Of a stretch of DNA of 64,000 nucleotides, positions 44,233 through 54,801 are shown in pieces. Each line of letters begins with the position of its first letter. Position 1 is the stretch's first letter. The position numbers and the translations under genes were made by a program. The stretch is from Symbiodinium natans (taxonomy: Eukaryota > Sar > Dinophyceae > Suessiales > Symbiodiniaceae), in the NCBI GenBank assembly GCA_905221605.1, contig CAJNDS010002229.1, forward strand, positions 62,001 to 126,000, in the 5' to 3' direction. Below the pieces are notes generated by a model. It worked only from the letters and a program-made list of their open reading frames with translations. It made no database searches and was not told where the DNA came from.

Positions 44233-44831
44233 GAAGCCATGAGCCGTTAAATATTCATAGGCTTGAAAGGGTGTAGGGTTCATAGGGTTTAGGTTTGGGG
44301 GGGTGAGGGCAGTTGTTGGGTTCAGGGTTGAGGTTTTATAAGGTTCAGGGTGGGGGGCGGGTGATGGGGGGGGGGAGGGGAGTTGGGGTTCAGGGTTGAG
44401 GGTTTATAGGGTTGAGGGCTTTGGGGGGGTTGTGGTGGGGGGTTCTTGGGGTTCTTTGTGACGGTTTTTGGTGTTTAATCAAGGGTTTCTCGGGTTTAGG
44501 GTCTAAGGGCTTCTTACGAAGCCTTTTTTGGGGTGGTTCTTCTTATGAGCTATATGGTTTAGGGTTCTGAGGGCCTTTCTTTGAGGAGTGCTGGGCCGGG
44601 TTACTTTGGGGTTTGTACGTTCTTCAGGTCTTACTTGGGCCGTAGCGTCTGCCCATGGGGTCATAGGGCTTTTTGGTCGGGTCTTCTGGGCCTAGCAGAA
44701 GACCCTCAACCAACAAACCCTGAACCCTCAACCCTCAAGCCTAGAGCCTAGAGCCTAGAGTCCTAGAGCCTAGAGCCTAAAGCCTAAAGCCTAAAGCCTA
44801 GCAAGTATCTTGGGGGAGTGGTTTTGCTCAC

Positions 44832-44867
44832 AGGGGTTCTTGGTAGCCCTTCAAGAAGCTCCGCCAT
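44832..44867 (-). CDS. Probable first exon, unknown gene
   Basis: ATG context GGGCCATGG; reads MAELLEGLPRTP, donor GTGAGC. Confidence 0.35.
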
Positions 44868-45102
44868 GGCCCTGCCCTCCATCTCAAATATCCAAAACGA
44901 CCCCAAACCCTAAAAAAACCTAACCCTAAAACCCGAAACACCTCAAAACCCTAAAGACCCTTCTAGAGCCGCCGGATGCAGCCCTTCAAGACCCTAAAAC
45001 CCGAAAAAAGAATCCTCAACGTCCAACAGAAGCCCTAAAGAAGCCCAGAATGAACCCTAAAACCCTAAAAAAAACGCCACAACCCTAAAACCCCTCAAAA
45101 TC

Positions 45103-45189
45103 CTAAAAAGACCCTGTTATGAGCCCTAAGGATGCAGCAAAAGCTCCCATAGGTGCTTGAAGGCGGTGGGCGGAAGCGGACAGGCGGAC
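45103..45189 (-). CDS. Exon with stop, unknown
   Basis: After CACAG it reads VRLSASAHRLQAPMGAFAAS..., stop TAG in a repeat-derived TTTTTAGG. Confidence 0.3.
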   Translation of the reverse strand, partial: VRLSASAHRLQAPMGAFAASLGLITGSF

Positions 45190-45678
45190 CTGTGTGGGCT
45201 CCGAAGAGATGTGGCTCTATGGGGTTCTCTTTAGGGTTTAGGGGTTTAGGGTTTAGGGTTTAGGATTCATAAGGACTTATTATTGTTCGGGATAACGCTG
45301 GTTATCCAACTTATAAGGCTGCTTATGACTTCCCATGAACCTCCAAGCAGGCTGCAGGGTAAAGCTCCGGTGCATTTCATTTAGGAAAGCTTACTAGCCC
45401 TTGTCACCCTCTTAGAATCTTGGGGGTTTAGGGTTTTGGAAGAAAAAACTGTAAGCCCATGAACCTTCAAGTAAGCCGTAAGGACAACCCCACAACGTCG
45501 AGACTCCTGTCATGGGTCTATGGCGATGGAAGGCTGGCACTTGGAGCAGTTCTTGGGGCGGTTTAGGGTTTAGGGTTGAGGGTTTGGGGTTTAGGGTTTG
45601 AAGCAACAAGGCCTTCAACTTTCCTTTCATCTCTCTGCCCCGAGTCAGTTGCCGGCTGCCGGCGCTAATCTTAACTGG

Positions 45679-47767
45679 CTATGCTGACACGGTGGCTCTT
45701 CCGGACTGGACCTGGGCAGCGGCCTCTTCCAAAACACGGGCTTCCGCTTGTAGGAAGGTCGCAACGAGGAGATTCAGGTGCAGGTCTTCACCATCCAACA
45801 CAAAGCCCGTGACTCGCTTCAGCTCTTTGAGGCTTGTCTGCAAGACGTAAAGGAGGAGCTCCTTCGTGCGGGGAGACTCCATCGTGGCCTGACCTCGTAG
45901 TTCGCTCAGATGCTCCAGGTCCTCCCAAAGATAGGCGCAGTAGTTCACCAAGCCCTGTGGCACCCTCACAGTGGAGAACGTGCAGCTCTTCTCGTTCGCA
46001 TCCTCTACACAAGAATCGGTGGCTTCAGACACTGAGTCCAGTTCAATGTCCCACACTGCAGCTTCCAGGCTCACCCCGTCCTTCTGGGCCTGCTGTAGTC
46101 GCGATGTCCATTGTGGGATCGTCTCGTCGTCCCCTCCCAATGTCGAGACGGACGCAATTGCGATGGGCACGTCAGGGACAAAGCCCTGGTACAGCAGGTA
46201 GTGACGCAAAGGGCGGTGAAGGGCATAAGTTGTCGTGACCGCCTGCCCTGCGTCTATCGGGAAGTTGCTCTTCCACAGAAGTGCGTCGGAGTCTTCTGCA
46301 GGGACTAGAACCTTGGTGGCTCTTGAACCCCCCAAGAAAAGTTTAGCTTGTGGCTTCCTTAATGTGAAATTAGAGGAACCCCAAAACTTAAAAAGTGCCC
46401 TACGCCCTAGACCCTACATGTTTTTTGCAACGGGACTAAACCCTAAACCCTAAACCCTAAACCCTAAACCCTAAACCCTAAAGTCCCACCTAGGAGCCGT
46501 GCGCGAGGCTGAATCGGTGTTGACCATGTCCCAGGCTGGCGCCAGGTAGGCGCGCCCATCGCTTCCGGCATTCTGACGGCTGCGCACCACGGTCATGACC
46601 TACTTGGAGGTTCATGGGTACGAATTATAGGGTTTAGGGTTTAGGGTTTAGGGTTTAGGGTCTAGGGTCTGGGGTTTAGGGTTTAGGGTTTAGGGTCTAG
46701 GGTTTAGGGTTTAGGGTTTAGGGTACTTGCCACCCCTATTATAACTGTACTTATAAGCCCCCGCACTCCCCTAAGTAGGTTAGAAGCAGACTTATACTTG
46801 GGGGTATAAGTACCCATGGACCTCCAAGTAGGATGGCCTCTTATGACCCTCTGCAAAAAAATCCTGAACATGATCCTCTCAAGGGAACCTTTTTTGGGGG
46901 TTTAGGGTTTAGGGGTTATATGATTCTCTTCAACCCAATAAGGGAAAATGCAAAATGTCCCAAGGGCCTACCGAGTGACGTACTTCCAATCTTGCCAGGA
47001 GCAACCCACATGTGGATACGCCAAGATGTAGGAGAGCAGCAGACCTTTTCGCGCCTGCAAAGCTTCCTCCGCCGCCACGGGCGACGGATCAAGCAGGTTG
47101 AGGAACCGCCACGGCCACTGCAGCACGCTGTGCCAGTTCGACACGGGCGGCAAAGAGTGCAAATAGGGATACCAAAAGGAATTCTTGCCCAACTGCAGCT
47201 CTTGTGTGACTTCAATAGCCAACCTCGTTGCCTGGGAAAGATTGGAGAGGTTGTTCTTGGGCCGAAGCAAGACAGACTCTGGGATGATCATGAGGGCCGT
47301 GTCAGATGCCAAGGGCTCTCTTGCATACCAACCTCGCCCAGTGGTGGCATTCAGTTGGAGGTGCAAGGAAGGATGCACTTGGCCACCTGCTTCCTGGAAC
47401 CAATCCAGCAACTCTCCCAGTCGCCTCTTCTCCTCCTCATCGGATCGCCTTGGGTCCTCCACGACGCTCTCAACCTCCTGGGTCGCTTCCTCCAGCCACT
47501 TCTCCTTGGTAGCCCAGTGACCATATTCTAAGAAGGGTATCCTTTTTGGGTTTCCTACTTCAGAAGGGAAGCTTGAACCAAAAAAAGGAAAGGGGTACCA
47601 CTGGGCTACCACGGCTCGGCCAAGCCAATCTGCTCGGGGGTCAGGTCGTGCCGGAGAGCCAAGGCCACTTGGCCCAGCACTTGGGTCAAATTGGGTGAGG
47701 CCTGTGCTGCAGCTGTGGCAGCTGTGGCGGCAAGTGCGGTGGCAATGAGCCATGGCACTCGTCGCAT
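45679..47767 (-). CDS. SET-domain protein lysine methyltransferase (Rubisco LSMT/SETD type), 4 exons
   Basis: Exons: 47767-about 47610, 47504-46980, 46599-46490, 46321-45679. From ATG 47767 exon 1 encodes a hydrophobic, Ala-rich start (MRRVPWLIATALAA), signal- or plastid-peptide-like. Exon 2 holds the SET N-half (TTGRGWYAREPLASD, ALMIIPESVLL). Exon 3 gives VVRSRQN and YLAPAWDMVNTDS. Exon 4 gives LWKSNFPIDAGQ, TTTYALHR and LLYQGFVPD, then a helical C-terminal substrate-binding region. Such enzymes methylate lysines using S-adenosylmethionine. The family motif N-H after DM/DL is N-T here. Junctions 2/3 and 3/4 are in phase as GT-AG. Junction 1/2 needs a GA donor or a 1-nt offset, because the signal-peptide frame and the SET frame differ; a second ATG at 47753 reads in the SET frame but encodes no signal. 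Confidence 0.8.
46600..46831. mobile_element. Introner family C copy inside SET intron 2, with telomere tracts in it
   Basis: Arms TACTTGGAGGTTCATGGGTA (46601) and TACCCATGGACCTCCAAGTA (to 46831). Between them lie two runs of TTTAGGG (46620-46720). It is the 3' part of intron 2 (46979-46600), which is flanked by GTCA on both sides. Confidence 0.65.
47505..47609. mobile_element. Introner family A copy = intron 1 of the SET gene
   Basis: 105 bp with terminal inverted repeats CTTGGTAGCCCAGTG / CACTGGGCTACC(AAG-type flank). It interrupts the SET gene exactly between coding segments, and its ends supply the splice sites. It has no stop codon in the frame of exon 2, so the ORF reads through it. 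Confidence 0.75.
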
Positions 47768-48664
47768 CTTTCGGACTCGATATTCTGGGCTTTTGTGCTT
47801 ATAGGAACATACCCTTCGAACCCCGAACCCTTATGGGGTATCCGAAGAAGCATCCTGACCGCCTACAGTCCACGTGCTGTTCCCAGAAATTCGGCCCCAA
47901 GCCCTAACGAAACTTCGTTTTTTTTTTTTTTTGGCATCCGGGCTATGAAATATATCCTCAACCCTAAGTCAGCTCAGAAACAAAAACGCCTTGCGGTTCG
48001 AACCTCTGAGACCCGAAGGCATCCCTCCGCCGTGGGTTTTGAGGTTTGGGCTGCCAACTGCCCCAAAAACCTGATCCCAGACTTTACAAAAAGCCGCTAC
48101 ATAACCCCCCACCCCCCAACCAAACTCCCTACAACCCCAGGCCTAAGGTGAAAGTGAAGGGGCAAGGACACTTCCCGCAAAGATCCCCAAACATGAATGA
48201 TCAACCCAGTTGCCCCGCAACTCATGAGGCTTGGGGCCCAATTTAGGGATTATATCATTACTATTGTTCTTCTCTAACTTAGTATGCCTTTAGGGATGCT
48301 ATCATTAATTATGATTCTCAACTTCAGTATGCCTAGTGTAGCGATATATATCATTCCTACTATTCTTCTCAACTTTGGTATGACAATGAGCATCTAGCAA
48401 CTTCCAAGATTAGTCCCGGAGGAGATGAGAACCCTTAACCCTAAACCCTAAACCCTAAACCCTAAACCCTAAACCCTAAACCCTAAACCCTAACCAGAGC
48501 TGGGCCGCTGATGGCATCCGCAGCGCTCTTCGCGGGCCACACGCGGCCCGTGACGAAGGGGGGCCTTGGAAGGGTTTAGGGTTTAGGGTTTATAGGGTTT
48601 AGGGTTTAGGGTTTGGGGTTTGGGGTTTGGGGTTTATAGGGTTTAGGGTTCAGGGCCTAGGCCC

Positions 48665-48758
48665 TAGTTGCTGAGTATCCTGGGCCAAAAAAGCTAACCT
48701 TTCAACTATGGTAGGGTTTTATAGACCCCAAAAGGTTAAAGGGTACCTACTCAGCTAC
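48665..48758. mobile_element. Introner family B copy
   Basis: Starts TAGTTGCTGAGTATCC and ends GGGTACCTACTCAGCTA, with the internal inverted pair AGCTAACCTTT / AAAGGTTA. Confidence 0.6.
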
Positions 48759-48850
48759 GAAGTTGCTGTCGTTTAGGGTTTCGGGCTTTGCCGGTCTCAA
48801 GCCTGACCAGAATTCAGAAACTCAGAGACTGTTGCCTAAACCCTTAGCAG

Positions 48851-48979
48851 CAGAGCATGCATCAGGTGCGGCGGGCGTACTGCTCCCCAGACTTAAGTGT
48901 GGATTGGTGTAGTATGTCGTCCTCCACGGAGGACGTGAGAGCATATTGGTGTGGCAAAAGCGTGGTATTCCACGGGCTT
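48851..48979 (+). CDS. Exon, unknown, Cys/Trp rich
   Basis: After TTAGCAG it reads VRRAYCSPDLSVDWCSMSSS ... YWCGKSVVFHGL, 43 codons, donor GTGAGT. Confidence 0.45.
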
Positions 48980-49290
48980 GTGAGTGGACCTTGCAAAACC
49001 CTGAAACCATGGGATTCAAAACTACCCGGTGCCTACACTGGGGTAGGTTTGGGGGCCCTATGGCTCTATAAGGATTATAGAGGGATTACGGGCTGTCTGT
49101 AGGAAATACAATGATTATGGGGAACGCGCATACTAATGTTGTAAACTGCCGCGCAGGGACCTCCGTCATGACATCAACCCCGCTTCCCCTAAACTTAAAA
49201 CCCTAAGCCCTAAGCCCTAAGCCCTACGCCCAAACCCCAAGCCCCAAGCCCTAAGCCCTAAACCCCACACCCCACCCCTTCTGGCTTCAG

Positions 49291-49332
49291 GCTCTTCGAT
49301 GCATCGAGCTTGGGGAATTCGGACCCACGGGG
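49291..49332 (+). CDS. Short exon, unknown
   Basis: Pyrimidine tract then CTTCAG|; reads ALRCIELGEFGPTG, donor GTGCAA. The reverse strand is also open. Confidence 0.3.
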
Positions 49333-49640
49333 GTGCAAGGCTGAAGGGTTTTTAGGGTGTAGGGTGTGGGGTTTATAGGGTTTGAGGGTTTTGGTGCTTT
49401 GGGCTCCAGGGTTTAGGGGCTTAGGGGAGCCCCCCAGTGACACACCACATGACGCACATCAAGCCCAATACCGGTAACCTCCCCTCCCCACAACAATCCT
49501 TTTGGCTCTATCGCCTATTGAGTCATGGCCTAACGCCCAAAAGCCCTTTCCACAGCCACCCTAAACCCTAAACCCTAACCCTAAACCCTAAACCCTAAAC
49601 CCTATCCCCTAACCCCTAAATTTCCCGTTGCGCACTGCAG

Positions 49641-49730
49641 TCCACAAGGCTTCTGGTGGAAAGAGCAGCCTTCGCCGGTGATGTAAACTGGAAGGACCTC
49701 GTTCTCTCCGGGGAGACGTACAGACCTACG
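49641..49730 (+). CDS. Exon ending exactly at a GTTTAGGG unit
   Basis: After CTGCAG it reads STRLLVERAAFAGDVNWKDL ... GETYRPT, 30 codons, followed at once by GTTTAGGGTTTAGGG. A further open + stretch after a CAG acceptor at about 49844 (FNTVRTLLEVSSLSPLSD) may follow. Confidence 0.6.
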
Positions 49731-49764
49731 GTTTAGGGTTTAGGGCTTAGGTCCCCCCACAAAA

Positions 49765-49796
<32 letters not shown>

Positions 49797-50551
49797 ATAT
49801 GTATATATACATAAAGGGACCATAATTTCCTTTCCTTTACGCTCAGGTTTCAACACCGTACGCACTCTCTTGGAGGTTTCAAGCCTGTCCCCATTGTCTG
49901 ATATCCCCCATTACTCAATCCTAAACCCCACTTTCCTCTTTGCAGTGCCCGGTAGCCTATGAAGATGGTCTCCCCCCCCCCCCTCCCCCCTCACCATCCC
50001 GAAAACAGGAGCAGAGTATTAGTATGTGCCTCTGGGCTGGGCAGTACAAAGTTTCCACAGCTAAGGGTTTGGGGGTCAAGGTTTGGGGGTTTTGAAGTTC
50101 CGGGCAAACCCTAACCCTAAACCCTAAACCCTAAACCCTAAACCCTCCCAGTTTCTGTTTAGGGTTTCCGAACTCCTGAAGAGGGGGTAAAACCCGCGCC
50201 TTGCTGCATAGAGCAGGTTGGAAGCTGCCAACATCCTGTGGCTCAGGGTTGAGGGTTTAGGGTTGAGGGTTTAGGGTTAGGGTTTAGGGCTTTTGGTAAA
50301 GGGTTTTTAGGGTATTTTAGGATTGCACAGCAGACTGCTGCTGATCAAAGGGTGCCCCCCATTTTTGGGTGTTGGTGAGGCTCATAAGCGAATCTAAACC
50401 AGAAGGTGATTGAGGGCACGACTGGGTGTACCCCGAAAAAGGACTATTTCTTGTTGCGTTCCTTACTCGTTGCTAGGGATGGAAAACTCTCGAAACCTCA
50501 AACCCTACACCCTAAACCCTAGATCCTGAACCCTACACCCTACACCCTAAA

Positions 50552-52110
50552 CCCAAACAAGTGGGTTCTATGGGGACGCTCGCTCAGGGGCAGGACTTCG
50601 TCTGGGGAGTCGGGTGCTTGAAGGCCCTGGTGGTCAGCATGACACGTCCTCGTAACCCTTTAACGCTTCAAGAGCAGTCTGGGTGCCATTAAGCACCTGG
50701 AGCACAAGCCTACACAAATTCTTGTCAAACCAACTCCTACGCTTCATGGTCTGCAGGTCTTGCCGAGAGTCTACCCAGGGGTTTCGGAGTTCCATGCCCT
50801 TGAGAATTTAGGGGCTTCAGGCTTGCAGCCTCAACGCCTTAGGGTTTAGGGTTTAGGACACTGAAGCAAAGACTGCGACCCCATGTGCCAGAAGCCACCT
50901 CTTTTGAGGCTAACTTCTGGCTCAAAGCTGGGCAAAGCTCACCAGACACCGCTCGACGCTTCAACATCTATGCTCAGCGAACCGACGAACGGCGAAAGCA
51001 TCCTGTACTGTATACAAGTATCTCAAGTTCTTGGGCACCCTCACACATACACATGATACATCTCAGCCGAGGCAAAAGAGGAGTAAGCCTAAACAAGCTC
51101 GACAGGCAGATTGTTTGGATTCGCACGAACTCTCAGTGAGAACCAAACCCTCAAACACGGTCGATTGCCTATGCAAACTAAATCCAGGGTTCTACTCAAC
51201 CCTAAACCCTAAACCCCAAGCCCTAAACCCTAAGCCCTAAGCCCTAAACCCTAAACCCTAAACCCTAAACCCTAAACCCTAAACCCTAAACTTCAAACCC
51301 TGCACCCTAAAACCCTGATCTCGGCTTGGGCCGGCCGCCTCGGCCACGAAGATCCAGCGCGGGCCGCTCAGTGGGTGGATGAGATCCGGGGCCTTGGCTT
51401 TAGGGTTTTTAAGGGTTTTTAAGGGTTTTTAAGGGTTTTTAAGGGTTTTTAAGGGTTTTTAAGGGTTTTTAAAGGGTTTTGGTTTTAGGGCTTTAGGAAT
51501 TTAGGGTTTTGGGGGCCTTGGCCCAGGTTTAGGGTTTTGGGGTTTTAAGGCTTCTTTTGTAGAAGGGGTTTGAGGGTTCTGGGGTTTTAGTGTTTAAGGT
51601 TTTTGGGGTTTCAGGTTTTAGATGGCATCCGGGGCCTTGGCCCAGGCTTTAGGGTTTTAGGGTTTTCGGGTATTCGGGTTTTGGGGCTTCGTTTGTATAA
51701 GGGTTCTAGGGTTTTCGGGGCTTTTGGGTTGAGGGTTTTTTGGGGCTTTAGGGCTCAGTGGGTGAAGGCCCAGATTCGGTATAAGGGTTTTAACGTTTTT
51801 AGGGGTTTTAGGGTATGATTGGGTTTTAGGGTTTTTGGTTTTTGGGGCTTAGGGTTTCAGGGTGTAAGGTTTTAGGGTTTTTGGGTATAGGGTTTTCGGG
51901 TTTTAGGGTTTCAGGGTTTTGGGGTTTAATTAGGGTTTTAGGGTTTCAGGGGTTAAGGTTTTAGGGTTTTCCGGGTTTAGGGTTTTTGGGCTTTGGGGTT
52001 TTAGGATTTTTAGGGTTTAGGGGCCTAGCCGGGCCTAACCGACTCCACTTGGAGCCACTTCGCTGGGAAAACCGGGAGGTACTGGGATACAAACTCTCAA
52101 GCCCCAGACT
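50552..52110 (-). CDS. Unknown gene, four exons
   Basis: 52110-52040 (SLGLESLYPSTSRFSQRSGS, donor GTTAGG), 51392-51315 (APDLIHPLSGPRWIFVAEAA...), about 50795-50637 (MELRNPWVDSRQDLQTMKRR ... ALEALKGYED) and 50617-about 50552 (GLQAPDSPDEVLPLSERPHR). The last two are separated by only 19 nt (GTGTCA...CACCAG). A + strand frame at 50588-50651 overlaps. Function unknown. Confidence 0.55.
51408..52020 (+). repeat. Degenerate GGGTTTT/TTTTAAGGG block
   Basis: Seven AAGGGTTTTT units, then irregular GGGTTTTAGG text with embedded copies of neighbouring exon sequence (CCGGGGCCTTGGC). Confidence 0.8.
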
Positions 52111-52232
52111 CTGCAAGGGTTTCGGGTTTAAGGTCTAGGGTCTACCCAGAGACCCAATACCGCTTCATTTGGGAATAATTCACATGAGGATCTCCTTTGA
52201 CATTTTTTGCATTTGAGGGGCGCGCGCTCTAG

Positions 52233-52682
52233 TGGTATTGTACAAGCGCCTGAAGCTATCCAGTTCGCTCCTGAAGTACTGGATCACAAGAGTGAGTCAA
52301 CATGGCATGATGAACGCGTTAACCCACTTAGCCTTCATGGGTGAAGCTCCTGAAGCAATATCAATGTCAACTGGCTCGTGTGCCAAAGCACAGAAATGCA
52401 CTGTACACGCGCCTCGCGCATCCTTGCTTCTTTGTTGCTTTCCTTTTCTTATTCTTGCTTCGTTGTTATTTGTTCTCGCTTGTTCTCACATTGTACTGCA
52501 TGTCGCTGGTAGTTACTCCCCCCCTAACCCTAAACCCTAAACCCCAGCTCAAGAACGTCAACAGCGATGTTCGAAGAAGCGCGGTAAGACATGATGACCG
52601 CCAGTGGAGGTCAGGGCCACTGATACCGAGAAGAAGGCACGCGAAGCACAGAACTGCCCTCGTTAAGGAGCATGTCCCTTAA
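52233..52682 (+). CDS. Small membrane protein gene, three exons
   Basis: 52233-52291 (VLYKRLKLSSSLLKYWITR, donor GTGAGT), 52332-52508 (SWVKLLKQYQCQLARVPK ... then PCFFVAFLFLFLLRCYLF, donor GTAGTT) and 52548-52682 (LKNVNSDVRRSA ... HAKHRTALVKEHVP, stop TAA 52680-52682). Phases 0 match. A hydrophobic stretch of about 35 residues should span the membrane once or twice, between basic flanks. Intron 2 is only 39 nt, contains CCCTAAA units and has no stop in frame, so it could be retained without truncation. The start lies upstream. Confidence 0.65.
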
Positions 52683-52727
52683 CTTGAAGCTGGGATTAAA
52701 CCCCAACCCTAACCCTAAACCCTAAAC

Positions 52728-52834
52728 CCCAAACTCGGGGGCTGGTCTTCGGGGGTCTTCAGCCGTGCTTCTCGGCCCGTCATGTCCATCTTGGTCCGGG
52801 GGGTGGCGGCCGCAATCTGCTCTACTTCCGTGTC
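52728..52834 (-). CDS. Exon, unknown, acidic/basic
   Basis: After AGCCAG it reads DTEVEQIAAATPRTKMDMTG..., running into GGGTTTAGGG. Convergent with the + gene ending at 52682. Confidence 0.5.
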
Positions 52835-53137
52835 CTGGCTTGGACTGCGGCTTGAAGCCAGAGCCATAGGGGTTTCCCAATGTACTCCAAAAAAGAGAAC
52901 CCTGCTTTTTTCTCAAGGAGGTCCCAGCTACCCGAAACCTCAAAAAACCACAAGCCCCCCTCTGAACATCCCTAAACCTCCCTAAAGTTGATATGGGATC
53001 CAAACGAACCCCCCAAGAGACAAGGGAAGGTCTCTGCACCGCCCCGGGGGCTTCTTGACCAGGGGCTCAGCGCAACTTTCAGCTCTGAGCCGGGGGCGGG
53101 CTTTAACCGGGTGTAGGGTTTAGGGTTTAGGGTTTAG

Positions 53138-53347
53138 GAGAACCTGGGCACTTATGGTTGCAAGGGGTCAGGGGTTCTTCTCGTCTTTCATGTCAAGTTT
53201 TGCGTGGAGGTCAAGTGGGCCACGGAAACCTGGCTTTCGATCTCACAGTACAGGACTCAATCATATGCTCCTTCCATTGAAATGATGTTCAATGAAATTC
53301 AGAAGGCCCGCTTTGCAGTGCTGAACGACCTTTGGGTCAAGACTTAG
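53138..53347 (+). CDS. 70-codon exon with acceptor from a telomere unit (strand uncertain)
   Basis: GGGTTTAG| is followed by ENLGTYGCKGSGVLLVFHVK ... MFNEIQKARFAVLNDLW and a TAG at 53345-53347. The minus strand is also open over its right half. Confidence 0.4.
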   Translation, partial: ENLGTYGCKGSGVLLVFHVKFCVEVKWATETWLSISQYRTQSYAPSIEMMFNEIQKARFAVLNDLWVKT

Positions 53348-53401
53348 GGTTTGTAGAGGGCTTAGGGTTTCCTGTGGCCCTTTAGGGCCTAGACCCCGAA
53401 C

Positions 53402-53599
53402 CACCCCCCCCCCCCCGAATGCTGTACCCTCAGCCGCTGCCACTGATGCCTTGAGGTGGATCAGCGGGCTCTTCCCCACGTGCGTCAGCTGGTACATGGC
53501 GCTGGCGGGCGCCTCTGGGCATTGAGTATGGTATCCAGTGTGGCCTTTGAGGGCCTTTTGGTTGAAGATCGTGAAGATTTTAGCTGAACGTTGCCACAC
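53402..53599 (-). CDS. Exon, unknown
   Basis: Reads KIFTIFNQKALKGHTGYHTQ ... YQLTHVGKSPLIHLKASVAA, likely donor GTACAG just after AEG. Protein-like with no repeat content. Confidence 0.5.
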
Positions 53600-53960
53600 A
53601 CATTTCTGATCTTCTTCGAAGGGAACGAAAATGGCAAGGACACCTCGAAACCCTAAACCCTAAACCCTGAACCCAAAAAACCCGGAAGACTGAACCCACA
53701 CCAAACACCACCGGTGACATGGCTTCTCTCATTGGATGCCTTGCAAGTCCTAGGACCCCAAGAGTATGCCCTTCTTCCCCCCTTTTCTTTAGGGCTTAGG
53801 TTCCCTTATAAGTCCATCCTACGCCAGAAAGGGCACCGCCCTTTTTCTAAACCCTAAACCCTAAACCCTAAACCCTAAACCCTAAACCCTAAACCCTAAA
53901 CCCTAAACCCTAAACCCTAAATTGTTGGTTCCCGGGTGAACTGGAAATATCTTCTTCCAG

Positions 53961-54050
53961 ATGAGAAGATGCCTGAAGGGGAAACTTACTGCGAACCGCA
54001 CCACCAGCTGCATCTGAACTTTTTCCCGGGCCCTGGAGAGGGATTCCTCA
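53961..54050 (+). CDS. Exon, unknown
   Basis: After CTTCTTCCAG it reads DEKMPEGETYCEPHHQLHLN.... The donor is unclear before the following CCCTAAA tract. Confidence 0.4.
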
Positions 54051-54116
54051 ACCCTAAACCCTAAACCCTAAACCCTAAACCCTAAACCCTAAACCCTAAA
54101 CCCTGAATTAAGGAAC

Positions 54117-54183
54117 CGGTAAGAGGGCAAATTGGGTTCTCAGAGCCTCGAGTAGACTCAGGGGCCGCGTGGCCCCTGACCAG
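54117..54183 (-). CDS. Exon, unknown
   Basis: After TGGCAG it reads LVRGHAAPESTRGSENPICP, donor GTTCCT. Confidence 0.4.
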
Positions 54184-54605
54184 CTGCCAGGGAAGAGTTG
54201 CGAGGGCTCCTGTTTAGGGTTTAGGGTTTAGGGTTTAGGGTTTAGGGTTTAGGGTTTAGGGTTTAGGGTTAGAGGGCTTCGGGCTCGCGGGGGCTCTCGG
54301 TTTAAGGGTTCCCGGCTCTTCGCCTTACGAGGGGTTTGGGTCCTATTTGCTTAAGAACCCTAAAAGAATTCAAAAAATATTAATAATCCCTATATTACCC
54401 TTCCAAGGAAGAATGCTTTTTACTAGTTTAGGGCTTTTGTCGGGCAGGGTGTCCTTGAAGGGGGCTAGTGGGAGGGGGAGGGGGCAGGGGGTCGGCTTTT
54501 TGCCGCCCCTCTCCCCCAGTAAAGGCCGACCCAGAAGGCTCCCCCGGACAGAGAGTGCTGAGTGCACAGCAAGACATCGCACACAAAGAACGGATCTATA
54601 ATGCC

Positions 54606-54800
54606 CATGTATGTATGTATGTATGTATGTGTGTATGTATGTATGTATGTATGTATGTATGTATGTATGTATGTATGTATGTATACATACAAGATACATA
54701 GATACATAGATACATAGATACACAGATACACAGATACACAGATACACAGATACATAGATACATAGATACATACGTATACACCCACCCACACACATACACA
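54606..54800. repeat. TATG and GATACATA microsatellites
   Basis: TATG units to about 54690, then eight or more GATACA(T/C)A units; the opposite-strand ORF through it is an artefact. Confidence 0.95.
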
Positions 54801-54801
54801 C

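Noticed and set aside
54370-54800. C-terminal half of the 233-codon minus ORF
   Set aside because: Beyond 54802 it reads through GATACATA and TATG repeats; only the N-terminal 90 codons are protein-like.
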